Shown here: positions 1-8,267 of the stretch, one piece after another | How positions within the stretch are numbered: the stretch's first letter is position 1 | Layout of the letters: every line of letters starts with the position of its first letter | Assembly (NCBI RefSeq): GCF_030817595.1 | Contig: NZ_JAUSZN010000001.1 | Location: 6,064,001 to 6,128,000, forward strand | DNA length: 64,000 nucleotides | Origin: Neobacillus niacini | GTDB taxonomy: Bacteria > Bacillota > Bacilli > Bacillales > Cytobacillaceae | Reading direction: 5' to 3' | Notes under the pieces: generated by a model | Told to the model about the DNA's origin: nothing | Database searches by the model: none | What the model saw: only the letters and a program-made list of their open reading frames with translations | Made by a program: the position numbers and the translations under genes

Positions 1-333
1 GCAGTATATCGTCTCCATGAGTTTGGTGTTAATTGGTTAGAGGTAGAACAAACTCTAATTGCGGTAACAGCTCAGCGCTTAGTAGAGCTAACATGTCCGT
101 TTTGCCAAGGGGAGTGTTCACCCTTCTGTTATTCATATGGAAGATGGAAAAGGGCGAGTGTTTTTGAACTGCTTTCAGGGAGAAACCTTAATGCAACTAT
201 GAAAGAGGCAAAGGGAGAAGATATTATTTCGCGTTACACGACAGTAAAGGAAGTAATAAAAAAAGGGATAGCTCTTGGGTACATCCAAGAGTCTGAATAT
301 GATCGCTTGGTGTATAACCATGAAGAGCCATAA
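1..333 (+). CDS. comGA: ComGA, competence traffic ATPase, 3' part
   Basis: This is the last 110 codons of comGA; the rest lies left of the window. ComGA is the cytoplasmic secretion-type ATPase that drives assembly of the competence pseudopilus. The frame is open from base 1 to TAA at 331-333. It carries the cysteine group CPFCQGEC plus FC at visible codons 32-43, which fits the tetracysteine zinc site of GspE/ComGA ATPases. The Walker boxes are out of view. The stop overlaps the comGB start by 14 bases, which suggests translational coupling. The identification rests on the residual C-terminal sequence and on the comGB-comGC order that follows. Confidence 0.9.
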   Translation, partial: AVYRLHEFGVNWLEVEQTLIAVTAQRLVELTCPFCQGECSPFCYSYGRWKRASVFELLSGRNLNATMKEAKGEDIISRYTTVKEVIKKGIALGYIQESEYDRLVYNHEEP

Positions 334-1351
334 TTGGACCATTAATGAGCAGGCAAATTTATTAAAAAGGATTGGAGAATTATTGGAACGCGGTTACCCA
401 ATTGCAGAAGCAATCGAATCCCTAATCTTGCATTTACCAAAAAATCGAAAGGAGGAAATGTACAAATGTTTGACTGATTTGAAAAATGGGATTTCCTTTC
501 ATGATGTTTTAAATAATATCGGGTTTCACAAGGATTTAACTGGTTATGTCTATTTTGCGGAACAGCATGGCAGCTTCGTGGAGGCACTACTAGAAGGAAG
601 CAATTTAGCCTTAGTTAAGGAGAATGATAGGAAAAAGCTTTTGAAACTATTACAGTATCCAGCTTTACTTACCTTTATTACAGGTTTTCTTTTTGTGTTT
701 GTCCAAAAATTATTGCTGCCCAAATTTACAAGCCTCTTCCAATCTATGAGTCTTGAAGCGAATTTCTTTATGAAAGTACTTTATTCCTTTGATCAATATT
801 TTCCTCGCTTTATTGCGGGTTTAGTGCTCCTCCTGGCAGTTGGTTCAATTTATTATTTTTTTGTATTTCGAAAAGTCTCCATTCTCCGGCAAAGATCACT
901 TCTAGTGAGAATCCCGATTATTGGAAGAATCCTTAAATTGTTGTTTACTCATTATTTTTCTGTACAACTCAGCTTTCTTTTAGCAGGGGGTATTTCCGTA
1001 TTTGAAGCACTAAACTTATTTGAGAAGAATCACAGACAGCCATTTTATAGCCAATTGGGAATGGTGATTAAGCAGAAGCTGTTTACGGGTGAAAAACTAG
1101 AATCTATCCTGGCTTCCTTTCCATTCTTTGAAAAGGAATTCCCGATGATAATTAAACATGGTCAAGAGAATGGAAAATTGGAACAAGAATTACTCTTCTT
1201 CAGTGAGCACTGTATGGTGATTATGGAAGAAAGGATTGAAAAGAGTTTAAAAATGATTCAGCCTTTGCTCTATCTTTTTATTGGGTTTCTGGTTGTATCA
1301 ATGTATTTAGCAATATTATTACCGATGTTCCAGCTATTAGATGGAATATAG
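320..1351 (+). CDS. comGB: ComGB, competence pseudopilus polytopic membrane protein
   Basis: ComGB is the GspF/PilC-type inner-membrane platform of the DNA-uptake pseudopilus. The protein has 343 residues, the usual length. Two T2SF-like halves are visible, each with a soluble segment followed by hydrophobic stretches: LLTFITGFLFVFV near residue 120, a pair near 160-180, and a C-terminal anchor LYLFIGFLVVSMYLAILL. I chose ATG 320 because it overlaps the comGA stop and begins directly with the conserved N-terminal region; the frame also opens further upstream at 275, inside comGA. The gene looks intact although the next gene of the operon is disrupted. Confidence 0.92.
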   Translation: MKSHNWTINEQANLLKRIGELLERGYPIAEAIESLILHLPKNRKEEMYKCLTDLKNGISFHDVLNNIGFHKDLTGYVYFAEQHGSFVEALLEGSNLALVKENDRKKLLKLLQYPALLTFITGFLFVFVQKLLLPKFTSLFQSMSLEANFFMKVLYSFDQYFPRFIAGLVLLLAVGSIYYFFVFRKVSILRQRSLLVRIPIIGRILKLLFTHYFSVQLSFLLAGGISVFEALNLFEKNHRQPFYSQLGMVIKQKLFTGEKLESILASFPFFEKEFPMIIKHGQENGKLEQELLFFSEHCMVIMEERIEKSLKMIQPLLYLFIGFLVVSMYLAILLPMFQLLDGI

Positions 1352-1399
1352 AAAAGCGGAAGCTTATTAGGAAAAATATATTACATGGAGGAATTAAAA

Positions 1400-1645
1400 A
1401 TGATGAAAAATGAAAAGGGTTTTACTCTTGTTGAAATGATGATTGTAATGCTGGTAATCTCAGTTTTATTAATTGTTACAATTCCAAATGTAGCAAAGCA
1501 TAATACTAATATTAATACCAAAGGCTGTGAAGCTTATGTAAATATAATGGATACTATGAACAGGTTAAAAAATCGCCTTTATACCAAGGGTTTTCTAGGA
1601 CAAGCCATGTTAGGAAGGATGTTTATTTGTCATGCAATCAGATAA
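1400..1645 (+). pseudogene. comGC: comGC 5' fragment, cut by the integrated element
   Basis: This is the start of the major competence pseudopilin. A strong ribosome-binding site GGAGG (1387-1391) stands 8 bases before ATG 1400. The type IV prepilin signature KGFTLVEMMIV follows a short positive leader, and then the hydrophobic helix and KHNTNINTKGCEAYVN. After about codon 48 the frame leaves ComGC and runs through 31 unrelated codons of element DNA to a stop at 1645. The missing C-terminal part resumes 39.8 kb downstream at 41332. The fragment could still be processed by the prepilin peptidase but lacks most of the globular domain. I infer a non-functional pilin unless the element excises. 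Confidence 0.93.
1538..1554 (+). other. attL, left junction of the comGC element
   Basis: ComGC homology ends at GTAAATAT (1538-1545), and the element begins with AATGGATAC (1546-1554). Compared with attR at 41317-41340, the shared sequence is AT (giving VNMVQ in restored ComGC, the spacing of Bacillus ComGC) or AATGG (one extra codon). The precise crossover cannot be fixed by eye. GATAC at 1550-1554 mirrors GTATC at 41317-41321, as expected for two halves of one palindromic attP. Confidence 0.7.
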
Positions 1646-1742
1646 CGCACAAAAGGCACTGGATAGAGTTATTTCATTTTGTGAAAGGAATAGTTAGGCT
1701 CGAAGGAAGTCCGTCAGATGACGAAATACAGACGTGTGAGAG
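1646..1742. other. left-end remnant DNA
   Basis: There is no intact gene between the comGC break and the first duplicated stretch. One frame at 1631-1698 gives a short protein end (MQSDNAQKALDRVISFCERN) that looks like the tail of a lost gene, but it is too short to name. Confidence 0.35.
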
Positions 1743-1985
1743 GGTATTCATCCATCCAAAAAGAAGCCTAGAGCCTACACACATCGAAGTGGACGCTTAT
1801 TGACTTACAAGAACTCATACACCAGTTAATTAATACAAAAAAGTAGACTCCTTAAGGGAGTCCAAAGTGTACTAATTTATATAATAGGGGGGTCAATAAG
1901 TGATTTCAATTATATTCCCTATACGAAGTATTAAGTAGTGCAATTATTACTAAAATTATCCAATAATAACAGGGAATATGGACTA
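1743..1985. repeat. left-end 240-bp repeat, copy A
   Basis: This stretch is diverged but collinear with 4192-4434. Shared blocks include CACCAGTTAATTAATACAAA, then a hairpin of the type GACTCC...GGAGTC, then GGGGGTCAATAAGTGATT and GGGAATATGGACTA. Copy B has the same order. The stretch appears to hold the end of a small gene plus its intergenic region. Confidence 0.7.
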
Positions 1986-2008
1986 CAATTAAATAAGGAG
2001 GATTAACC

Positions 2009-2203
2009 ATGAAACCCATTACTCATCGTATCGCTTATTATATTCGTAAGGTAGCTGAAAAGGGAAGAAATTCATCCATCTAAAAAGCAGCGAAGAGCTA
2101 CACATGCAGACAAGAACGGTCAATTGCTTATAAAAAAAGGATGCATGAGTTAATCGAAGAATGCGGAAACTGCAGAATAGGCTGCCTCTCATCAAAATCA
2201 TAA
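2009..2203 (+). pseudogene. small degenerate gene with an internal stop
   Basis: A good ribosome-binding site AAGGAGG (1995-2001) precedes ATG 2009, and 24 codons (MKPITHRIAYYIRKVAEKG...) run to TAA at 2081-2083. The same frame then continues for 39 codons (KAAKSYTCRQERSIAYKKRM...) to 2203 and contains a CGNCRIGC cysteine cluster. The section at 2051-2160 is a diverged duplicate of 4171-4280 and resembles 1743-1830, so three decayed copies of one small gene lie in the left end. The family is not recognised. The cysteines might bind metal, but nothing supports a function. Confidence 0.45.
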
Positions 2204-2359
2204 AATGGGAATATCCAAAAGGTGGATGGGATTATCTTCCATCTAGCATGTGGAATTGTGGCATAGATGTGAATAATGAAAAAAGACGGTGCTTTTTATA
2301 AGCCTCGTCTTTTAACTTTCTAAGTAATATTCTAAATTGTTTGCTTATTTTAATAAAGT

Positions 2360-3523
2360 TTATAAAACGGAATCAAAAGAAGCCACAATTAATGCTTCAT
2401 AATGATATAAATCCTCTGGTTTTTCAAAATAGATTCTGCTAAGCCCTTCTTTTTTACTTGGAACATCTGGATTGCAAGTAGGCAATATGGACTTACATGT
2501 TTCAATGTCTATTCTTAAATTAAAATGTGGGATTTTAGCATCATAGTTAATGCGTATAAACCAACGTGTTGAGACTTTATTTAAGATACCAAAATATCGA
2601 ACTGTATCCTTATACCTTATATCACTAACATCACGATCAGCCTTTAAAAGAATTTCACGAACAATATCAAATGATCGTAATTCTTCCACGGTTGTAATAA
2701 TGTTTGGATTAACATTATCTTCTTCTAATTCATCTTCAGTATCTTCCAATACTAGATTTTCTTTAGTAACAGCTGCTTCTTTTGTGGCAATTTCTTGTTG
2801 AAATATTTCTGGTTCTTTTTCTTCTTTGAATAACCCATCCGAAATAATACCTAACATAGTTTGGTTTATTGCTTTTTTGATAATGGGTCTAAAACGCTCT
2901 AAAACATTATTAGTAATTCTTGTGTTTGTAAAGTCTTTAATTAGAAATCGTAAAAATTCATCAGATGGATTTTTAAATAATTCCTTCAGTGTAATATTTA
3001 TGTTTGTCATATAAACAAGTTCCTGAGCGTACTCTACGAGTCTTTCATTCTCAAAATTGTCTTTAGTAAATCTTTGAAGAGTTTCTATCTCTACATTTGA
3101 TATTGTTGAAAGTCTAAAGCTGAAAAATGGAGTCTTATCCATGATGTTATCCTGATCTAGGTCAGTATAAAAATGAAAGTAATCACCATTTGTTAAAATA
3201 GAAAATTTTACATTCGGATTTGAGTTAAAGTATCTGTATAGTTGTCCGTTGTGATTGTCTAGTTTTTCATGAATTGATTTTGCTTCAATAAATATTATAG
3301 GGATACCATCTTTTTTAATAGCATAATCAACTTTTTCCCCTTTTTTACTACCAAAATCAGCACCGTATTCTGGCTCAACTTCATAAGGGTTAAATACATC
3401 ATATCCAAGAACATTTAAAAAGGGAATTATCAGTGACTGTTTTGTAGCTTCTTCATTAGAAATATACTGTTTCCTTTGTGCAACTTGATCAGATAGTTTT
3501 TTAAGCTCATTTACAAACTCCAT
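2360..3523 (-). CDS. restriction-type protein with HsdR-like N-terminal nuclease domain
   Basis: A 387-residue protein whose N-terminal 150 residues fit the type I restriction R-subunit/COG4748 nuclease fold. The visible PD-(D/E)XK elements are E..YGADFG, then KVDYAIKKD, then IIFIEAKS, with the core D and E-A-K in the right order. The middle is helical, and the C-terminal third (residues ~290-387) is a separate domain with no motif I recognise. I chose ATG 3523 because GAGGAGGG stands 6 bases upstream; an in-frame ATG at 3541 lacks this. No methylase or helicase partner is adjacent. It could be a standalone defence nuclease or a regulatory relic; substrate and activity are unknown. Confidence 0.7.
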   Translation of the reverse strand: MEFVNELKKLSDQVAQRKQYISNEEATKQSLIIPFLNVLGYDVFNPYEVEPEYGADFGSKKGEKVDYAIKKDGIPIIFIEAKSIHEKLDNHNGQLYRYFNSNPNVKFSILTNGDYFHFYTDLDQDNIMDKTPFFSFRLSTISNVEIETLQRFTKDNFENERLVEYAQELVYMTNINITLKELFKNPSDEFLRFLIKDFTNTRITNNVLERFRPIIKKAINQTMLGIISDGLFKEEKEPEIFQQEIATKEAAVTKENLVLEDTEDELEEDNVNPNIITTVEELRSFDIVREILLKADRDVSDIRYKDTVRYFGILNKVSTRWFIRINYDAKIPHFNLRIDIETCKSILPTCNPDVPSKKEGLSRIYFEKPEDLYHYEALIVASFDSVL

Positions 3524-3896
3524 TATTACCCTCCTCGACAATATACATGTCTTTATTTAGAGTATATAACAAAAAATAAAAGTTTTGGATAATAAATGAA
3601 ATTATGCAGGTAGTTAGTTGAATTACTTTAGATCTATTTCAAGTTGATTGTGATAAGTTTCCTATGTAAAACATCTAAACACCAAATAGACGTGCCTTTT
3701 TATGTGCAAGTCACTTTTTCTTTACTCAGAGGATTTCTAAATAGTCTGATCATTCACAGACAATCACAGCCTAAATCTGGATAACGTAAACCGATTTAAG
3801 GTGTATTTCTCTTAGGAAGTAGTAAAACCATTCAGAACTAAAATAAAACAGTCTGATAACGTGCTAGTTAAATTGAAAGTGAGGTGATCTAAATAA
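3524..3896. other. non-coding stretch left of the HTH remnant
   Basis: This is AT-rich sequence with no open frame of note. It holds the divergent promoter region of the gene at 2360-3523 and ends with GAGGTGA (3881-3887), a ribosome-binding-like site for the broken HTH gene. Confidence 0.4.
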
Positions 3897-4078
3897 ACAA
3901 TTACAGTTAAGCAGTTTAAAACCATCCTAGACGAACAAGGATTGTCACGGAGAAGTGTTTCAAAAGAAATAAGGTAAAACTATTTAACTTTAAATAGTTT
4001 CATAAACGGTCATATAAGCCTTCTAAGAAAGTTTAAATATTATCGATTGTGCCAGATTTTAAATGAAGATGTTTTTTA
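3897..4078 (+). pseudogene. XRE/Cro-type HTH regulator remnant, frameshifted
   Basis: The first frame reads ITVKQFKTILDEQGLSRRSV and stops soon after at a TAA near 3974. A second frame immediately continues with NSFINGHISLLRKFKYYRL and CQILNEDV. Together they form a plausible small helix-turn-helix domain of 60 residues (GLSRRSVSKEIR then the second helix and FINGH). The order suggests a single-base frameshift near 3975. A ribosome-binding site lies just upstream, but no standard start codon was found. It may be the remains of an element repressor; the DNA target is unknown. Confidence 0.5.
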
Positions 4079-4191
4079 GAGAACAAGATTCAAATCCAAT
4101 CTTTTTGGGAAGAGATGGAGGGGAATGATATAAAAAAGACTATAGTTGAAAAATAAATTATCCCCTAGTAAAGTAGCTAAAAAGGGTCTGT

Positions 4192-4434
4192 TCCCCTATC
4201 TAAAAAGCAGCCAAGTGCATACACATACAGACAGTACGGTTAATGGAGTATAAAAAAAGGATGCACCAGTTAATTAATACAAAAAAGAGACTCCCAACAA
4301 TATGGAAGTCAAAAAAGTACTAATCTATTCAATAGGGGGTCAATTAGTGATTCCAATTATATTCGTAACGCGAGATATAAAATAGAGAATAATTTACTAA
4401 GATTATCAATTTATTATAGGGGAATATGGACTAG
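4192..4434. repeat. left-end 240-bp repeat, copy B
   Basis: Second copy of the stretch at 1743-1985 with the same order of blocks: TAAAAAGCAGCC, CACCAGTTAATTAATACAAA, GACTCC hairpin, AGGGGGTCAATTAGTGATT, GGGGAATATGGACTA. The extended part 4171-4280 also matches 2051-2160. It precedes the small gene at 4477, as copy A precedes the one at 2009, so the repeat probably carries a promoter or leader. Confidence 0.7.
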
Positions 4435-4476
4435 GTGTTATTAATCCTAGTCCCAAATATAGAAAGTGAGTAGATC

Positions 4477-4665
4477 ATGAGTATCGTTCGCTTAGACTCA
4501 TACAAACTTGAAAAGCAGTACGCAGAATATTATAAGTTTTCAAATGGTTCGACGTCGAACCAACTACATACTAGTGAACGCAACATTGATTTCTATAAAC
4601 AATACACTGCAGCTTACATTAAATTGTTAACCAGTTACATCTCAAAAAAGGATGGTGAATCATAA
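4477..4665 (+). CDS. small hypothetical protein
   Basis: A 62-residue soluble, Tyr- and Lys-rich protein (MSIVRLDSYKLEKQYAEYYK...) with no signal, membrane segment or known motif. It follows repeat copy B by about 40 bases and has GAAAGTGAG about 10 bases before ATG. Its stop overlaps the start of the next tiny gene (TAATG), so the two form a pair. The family is not recognised. Confidence 0.5.
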   Translation: MSIVRLDSYKLEKQYAEYYKFSNGSTSNQLHTSERNIDFYKQYTAAYIKLLTSYISKKDGES

Positions 4666-4751
4666 TGACTATTTTCTTATCTATACTGTGTGTTATTTTC
4701 TTTTTCGCAGGATTTGGGATTGGAATGAATCGTAGCAGTCAGTTGGATTAA
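4665..4751 (+). CDS. 28-residue single-pass membrane peptide
   Basis: Starting at the ATG that overlaps the previous stop, this frame gives a 28-residue peptide. It consists almost entirely of one hydrophobic helix (FLSILCVIFFFAGFGIGM) and ends in NRSSQLD. Translational coupling to the gene at 4477 is the main support for it being real. Size and shape fit small membrane peptides, but no function can be assigned. Confidence 0.45.
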   Translation: MTIFLSILCVIFFFAGFGIGMNRSSQLD

Positions 4752-5157
4752 CTAAAAAGAGACTAGGACAAAAATGTCTTAGCCTTAGGGGTGTAAGTAT
4801 ATTAAACTAAAAGGGGTCTTAATTATTATATTAACCTTTTAAAATGTTAATAAGTGTAATAAGAACCAAAAATTGCTAGTCTAAATTATCTAAAAATAAC
4901 ATTGTCAATTTGGAAATAACTTGCTATAATGAAGAGTGAACCATTCTATAAACACAAATAAGACGTAACCTTTATTGGTTTTCGTCTGCTTTTTCTTACT
5001 ATTTTTTTGCCCTTTGACAACTTTATATCTATTACTCTACAAAACATATTATATACACATTCTAAATAAAAATCAATCCAATTTTTCAAAAAAATAAAAT
5101 TGGAACGAAACCAAAATTATCAGTTAAAAAGGAGGCTTAAAGTGCCTCCATTAGTGG
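4752..5157. other. non-coding stretch
   Basis: No gene is visible. A weak hairpin GACTAGGACAAAAATGTCTTAG near 4760-4785 could end the small gene pair. Another hairpin-like stretch (GACGTAACC...GGTTTTCGTC, about 4962-4986) follows. The rest is AT-rich. Confidence 0.35.
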
Positions 5158-5466
5158 TTATTCAATATCAATTTTTTTAACCTTTAAGAAGTTTTTTACC
5201 CCAGTTTCAACAGTACCTAAATTTTTATCAATATAACTTAAAGGATCAGATGATTCAATATAATGTCCTTCAATCTGTTGTTCGATTACGTCACATAGCA
5301 TTCCCGATACTCGACATAAATGGTCGATTGTATTAAGTAATTGAAGTTCAGTAAGTCCTGCATTAGATCTAGTTTGATAATGAGTGACTTGTTCGAAGAT
5401 ATGATTAAGTCTTTGGTCTAAATCCCTCATGTCATCAAGCGAAAATTTATCATTTAAGTTAGCCAT
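5158..5466 (-). CDS. hypothetical helical protein
   Basis: A 102-residue acidic, mostly helical protein (MANLNDKFSLDDMRDLDQRL...). It has no membrane segment and no motif I recognise. I placed the start at 5466, where GGGGGT lies 8-9 bases upstream; the frame remains open further upstream without a better site. It stands alone on the minus strand in the degenerate left arm and ends with KVKKIDIE. Confidence 0.5.
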   Translation of the reverse strand: MANLNDKFSLDDMRDLDQRLNHIFEQVTHYQTRSNAGLTELQLLNTIDHLCRVSGMLCDVIEQQIEGHYIESSDPLSYIDKNLGTVETGVKNFLKVKKIDIE

Positions 5467-5735
5467 ATTAACTGGTACCCCCAATTTTTGATATTTACAA
5501 CTTAATTTTATTCGATAGGAAGGGGTTAAAGAATACGATGGTATGTTTCTTAACAAGGAATTAACAACAACTCAATAAATGAGGTGATTCTGGTTTCCAA
5601 TAAAACAAAAGTTTTAAACGAACTGAAAGGGGTGATTATTTTCAATTAAAAGACAATTTTATTGGGTGGAATTGAGGAGGCGGATCAAAAAATGGAATTG
5701 GAAAGAGTCAAATTACAACAGTAAAGGAGAATGTT

Positions 5736-6809
5736 ATGAAATTAGAAAAATTGAAGTCTGGTCAAGTGTTTAAGAATTACAAAGAAATGTGTTTAGATCT
5801 TGAAATGGATATTAAAAGCAGCACAGACAGTAAGAAGGCACAATATAAGGAATTGGCTCGTTATTGTGATTATCAGAAAGATGGACATAAAATACTTATC
5901 AAAAGTGTTTATGAAAATCCGTTACCTAAGATTGAAAACAGAGGCAAAAGTGAAGGTAGTCGTAGAAGTATTTACGGTAATACAATTCAATTATTAATTG
6001 CTGATTTATTGGCTCAGAGTGATGGGTACATATCAATCAGTAGAAACAAATTATTAGCTAGTATTGGTATTGTAAATAGTAACTTCGGTGAATGTGGTCA
6101 ACACTTAAAAAAATTATCAAAATATGCTGAAATGGACGAGAGAGTGATTTACGACTTCTACAATACTAATAACAGTAACTTTAGAAGTATGATTGAATCT
6201 GCTTTGAACAATTTAGAGGATAAACGTGTAATCATGTACTCTACAGTAACTAAGGTTCATGAAAAAGGAAAGTATTCGCCAAGAATAGCAACACAAGAGG
6301 AAATAACTCAGATTATGAAATATGAAAAAGATACCCTTGAACAAATGGGATTCAAACAAATATCAGAGGTAAGAGTATCTAAAAAGTGGAAACAGTATCA
6401 AAGGAAAGTTCAACAGTTGTTAATCGAAAACACTGACATCGAGTTTCATTTTTCTGCCTATGAAATTACCGTTAATAAGAATTACATTGAGCAAGAACGA
6501 AATGAATTGGCTGACCTACTACTTGAACAGGTTGTTCGGGATGATGTGAAAAACAATCTTAATTCAACGATTATTGAAAATATCATAAAGAATGCTCAAA
6601 TTAGATATGAAAAAGGTTTCACTAATGGAAAAATGGCAAAAGTTAGACAAAATCAAACATACATAGAAAATATTAAAAAATTAGCAAACTTACTTATTGA
6701 TAAAAATACACCAAACATAACAGCAAGTGTTAGGAATACAGTACTTGAAGAACTTCCATTAGATTTACTGGATGAAGTAGAAAATCAGTTAATGGAATTA
6801 TTCGGTTAA
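5736..6809 (+). CDS. hypothetical element protein with a phage/plasmid-type N-terminal domain
   Basis: A 357-residue basic protein. Residues 1-70 (VFKNYKEMCLDLEM, SKKAQYKELARYCDY, DGHKILIKSVYE) match, by eye, an N-terminal domain common in Firmicutes phage and plasmid proteins of unknown role. The middle (residues 80-200) is helical and could be a winged-helix region; the C-terminal part (residues 245-357) is strongly helical. Start ATG 5736 has AAAGGAGAA 5-6 bases upstream. A long perfect hairpin follows directly. A replication or regulatory role is possible, but no replication-initiator motif was seen. Intact and well expressed by its signals. Confidence 0.55.
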   Translation: MKLEKLKSGQVFKNYKEMCLDLEMDIKSSTDSKKAQYKELARYCDYQKDGHKILIKSVYENPLPKIENRGKSEGSRRSIYGNTIQLLIADLLAQSDGYISISRNKLLASIGIVNSNFGECGQHLKKLSKYAEMDERVIYDFYNTNNSNFRSMIESALNNLEDKRVIMYSTVTKVHEKGKYSPRIATQEEITQIMKYEKDTLEQMGFKQISEVRVSKKWKQYQRKVQQLLIENTDIEFHFSAYEITVNKNYIEQERNELADLLLEQVVRDDVKNNLNSTIIENIIKNAQIRYEKGFTNGKMAKVRQNQTYIENIKKLANLLIDKNTPNITASVRNTVLEELPLDLLDEVENQLMELFG

Positions 6810-6814
6810 TAAAC

Positions 6815-6872
6815 GACTATTTTCAGATACCTATTATATAAACCTAAATACTATAGGTATCTGAAAATAGTC
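6815..6872. terminator. 20-bp perfect inverted repeat after the 5736 gene
   Basis: Arms GACTATTTTCAGATACCTAT (6815-6834) and its exact complement (6853-6872) are separated by an 18-base loop, starting 5 bases after the stop codon. It probably acts as a terminator although the trailing U-run is weak. A perfect 20-bp stem is unusually long. Confidence 0.65.
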
Positions 6873-7351
6873 TAATTTTATATCTAATAATCAAGAAATT
6901 AATAATTCGGAACAATTTATTGTGACGAATAACCAAGCAAATCACAGCTCTTTTTAGTGATTTGTGATGGTTGCTTTTATCATCATGCTTACACTATATA
7001 GGCTTGCAGCCCAATTCCCTAAAGTGCAGGGAAGTTCCTTGCTTTTCTTTTAAAACGAGTTGAAAGACAATTTAACTATTACAAATACTAAATTAAACAA
7101 TTTGGATGAATGTTAATTACAAATTATAGAGATTCATTGAAAAAGGTACTATCTAAATTAAATGAGGAAATAACGATTGAAGAAGGATTGAGTTAATTAA
7201 ACGGATTTAACAATTTCAAAAGAAAAAGCTTACTCCCTTAAATAAAGAAGAAAGCAACCTTTAGAATCTATTTTTTTATCAATAATTATTTATTTCAAGT
7301 ATATTCCAATTAATGTTTTTTCATATTATACTTGGCAAGGGAGGGGTTCCT
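6873..7351. other. non-coding stretch with small hairpins
   Basis: No gene is supported. It contains the dyad AAATCACAGCTCTTTTTAGTGATTTGTGAT (6940-6968 area; arms AAATCAC/GTGATTT) and GTGCAGGGAAGTTCCTTGC near 7023-7041. Short broken frames around 7090-7200 look like gene remains. Confidence 0.3.
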
Positions 7352-7864
7352 ATGAAAGACATTAAATATGTTAGGATCAATGAAGAACTAATACATGTAT
7401 TTGATTATGTAAGGTATGTTTATGATAATGAAATTGGCGATTGTTTTTTTCATTTAGATTTAATTGTCACCGAGGTAGTCATCATTAAATATGTGTTCGA
7501 TCAAGAAGTTAAGGTTAGTTTGGTATACAATAATGGGGAAGAACATACCTTTACAATGTTAGTTCAAGGTGTTACTGAAGTAGGGAATGCAGAAATACCA
7601 ATTTTAGAATTATGCGTAAAGATAGATGATCCTGAAAAATTTCAAGAGTTAAAAATAGTAAAATGGGATACTCCTTTAGAAGAATATTCTCTTGGCAATA
7701 ACATAACGATTGAAGAGATTCGAAGAATAGAAATGCCGAATAGAGAAGTTCAATTTGAAGCTACCTTGCCCATTGATTTGGAGGAATGGGTGTACAGTAA
7801 CAGACATAAAATTAGCACTATATTGACAGAAGCTTTAACTGATTATAAAAACAAGAAAATTTAA
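7352..7864 (+). CDS. hypothetical protein, beta-rich
   Basis: A 170-residue acidic protein (MKDIKYVRINEELIHVFDYV...) with alternating beta-strand patterns and no signal or membrane segment. ATG 7352 is preceded by GGGAGGGG at good spacing; an upstream in-frame start at 7313 would add an unlikely FFHIILG leader. It ends in TDYKNKKI and is followed by a clear terminator at 7949. No family is recognised. The neighbouring gene is an immunity-like pseudogene, so this could be another small accessory protein of that kind; this is only an inference from context. Confidence 0.55.
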   Translation: MKDIKYVRINEELIHVFDYVRYVYDNEIGDCFFHLDLIVTEVVIIKYVFDQEVKVSLVYNNGEEHTFTMLVQGVTEVGNAEIPILELCVKIDDPEKFQELKIVKWDTPLEEYSLGNNITIEEIRRIEMPNREVQFEATLPIDLEEWVYSNRHKISTILTEALTDYKNKKI

Positions 7865-7948
7865 TTAAGTTTTAAGTTGCTAAAATCATTTAAATTATAG
7901 AAGCACCAAATTGTTTTCTTTAACTAAATGCTTAAGTAAGAATTACCG

Positions 7949-7976
7949 GACTGCGATCAAAGCGGTCTTTTTTTGT
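7949..7976 (+). terminator. rho-independent terminator
   Basis: GACTGC GATCAAA GCGGTC followed by TTTTTTT, 84 bases after the stop of the gene at 7352. Confidence 0.75.
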
Positions 7977-8267
7977 ATAAAAGTGGTAAAGAACACATAT
8001 TCCCCTACAATATTGTTAATATTCGATAGCCGTATGAAAAAATGCTTAGAAATCCCTTTATAAAGCGGTTTGTGTCGTGCAATCGACCTTATGAGCGACA
8101 GATATAAAAAATTCTGAAAACCTAGTAATGGAGCGGTTTTTTTGAGTTTTTAAAATTGTGACGATAGGGATCACGATAAGTATAATAAGATAAAAAATGC
8201 TAAAGATTACTGTTACTTTTTTCTTCTTCAACTAAAATTAATAAGTTTTAAGAATGTGGTGATTTTA
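7977..8267. other. intergenic stretch before the Imm26-like pseudogene
   Basis: No gene is visible. The stretch 8222-8256 (CTTCTTCAACTAA ... AAGTTTTAAGAA) may be a decayed R2 palindrome of the repeat family found from 8.7 kb on, which would mark the left limit of the cassette-like array. Confidence 0.3.
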
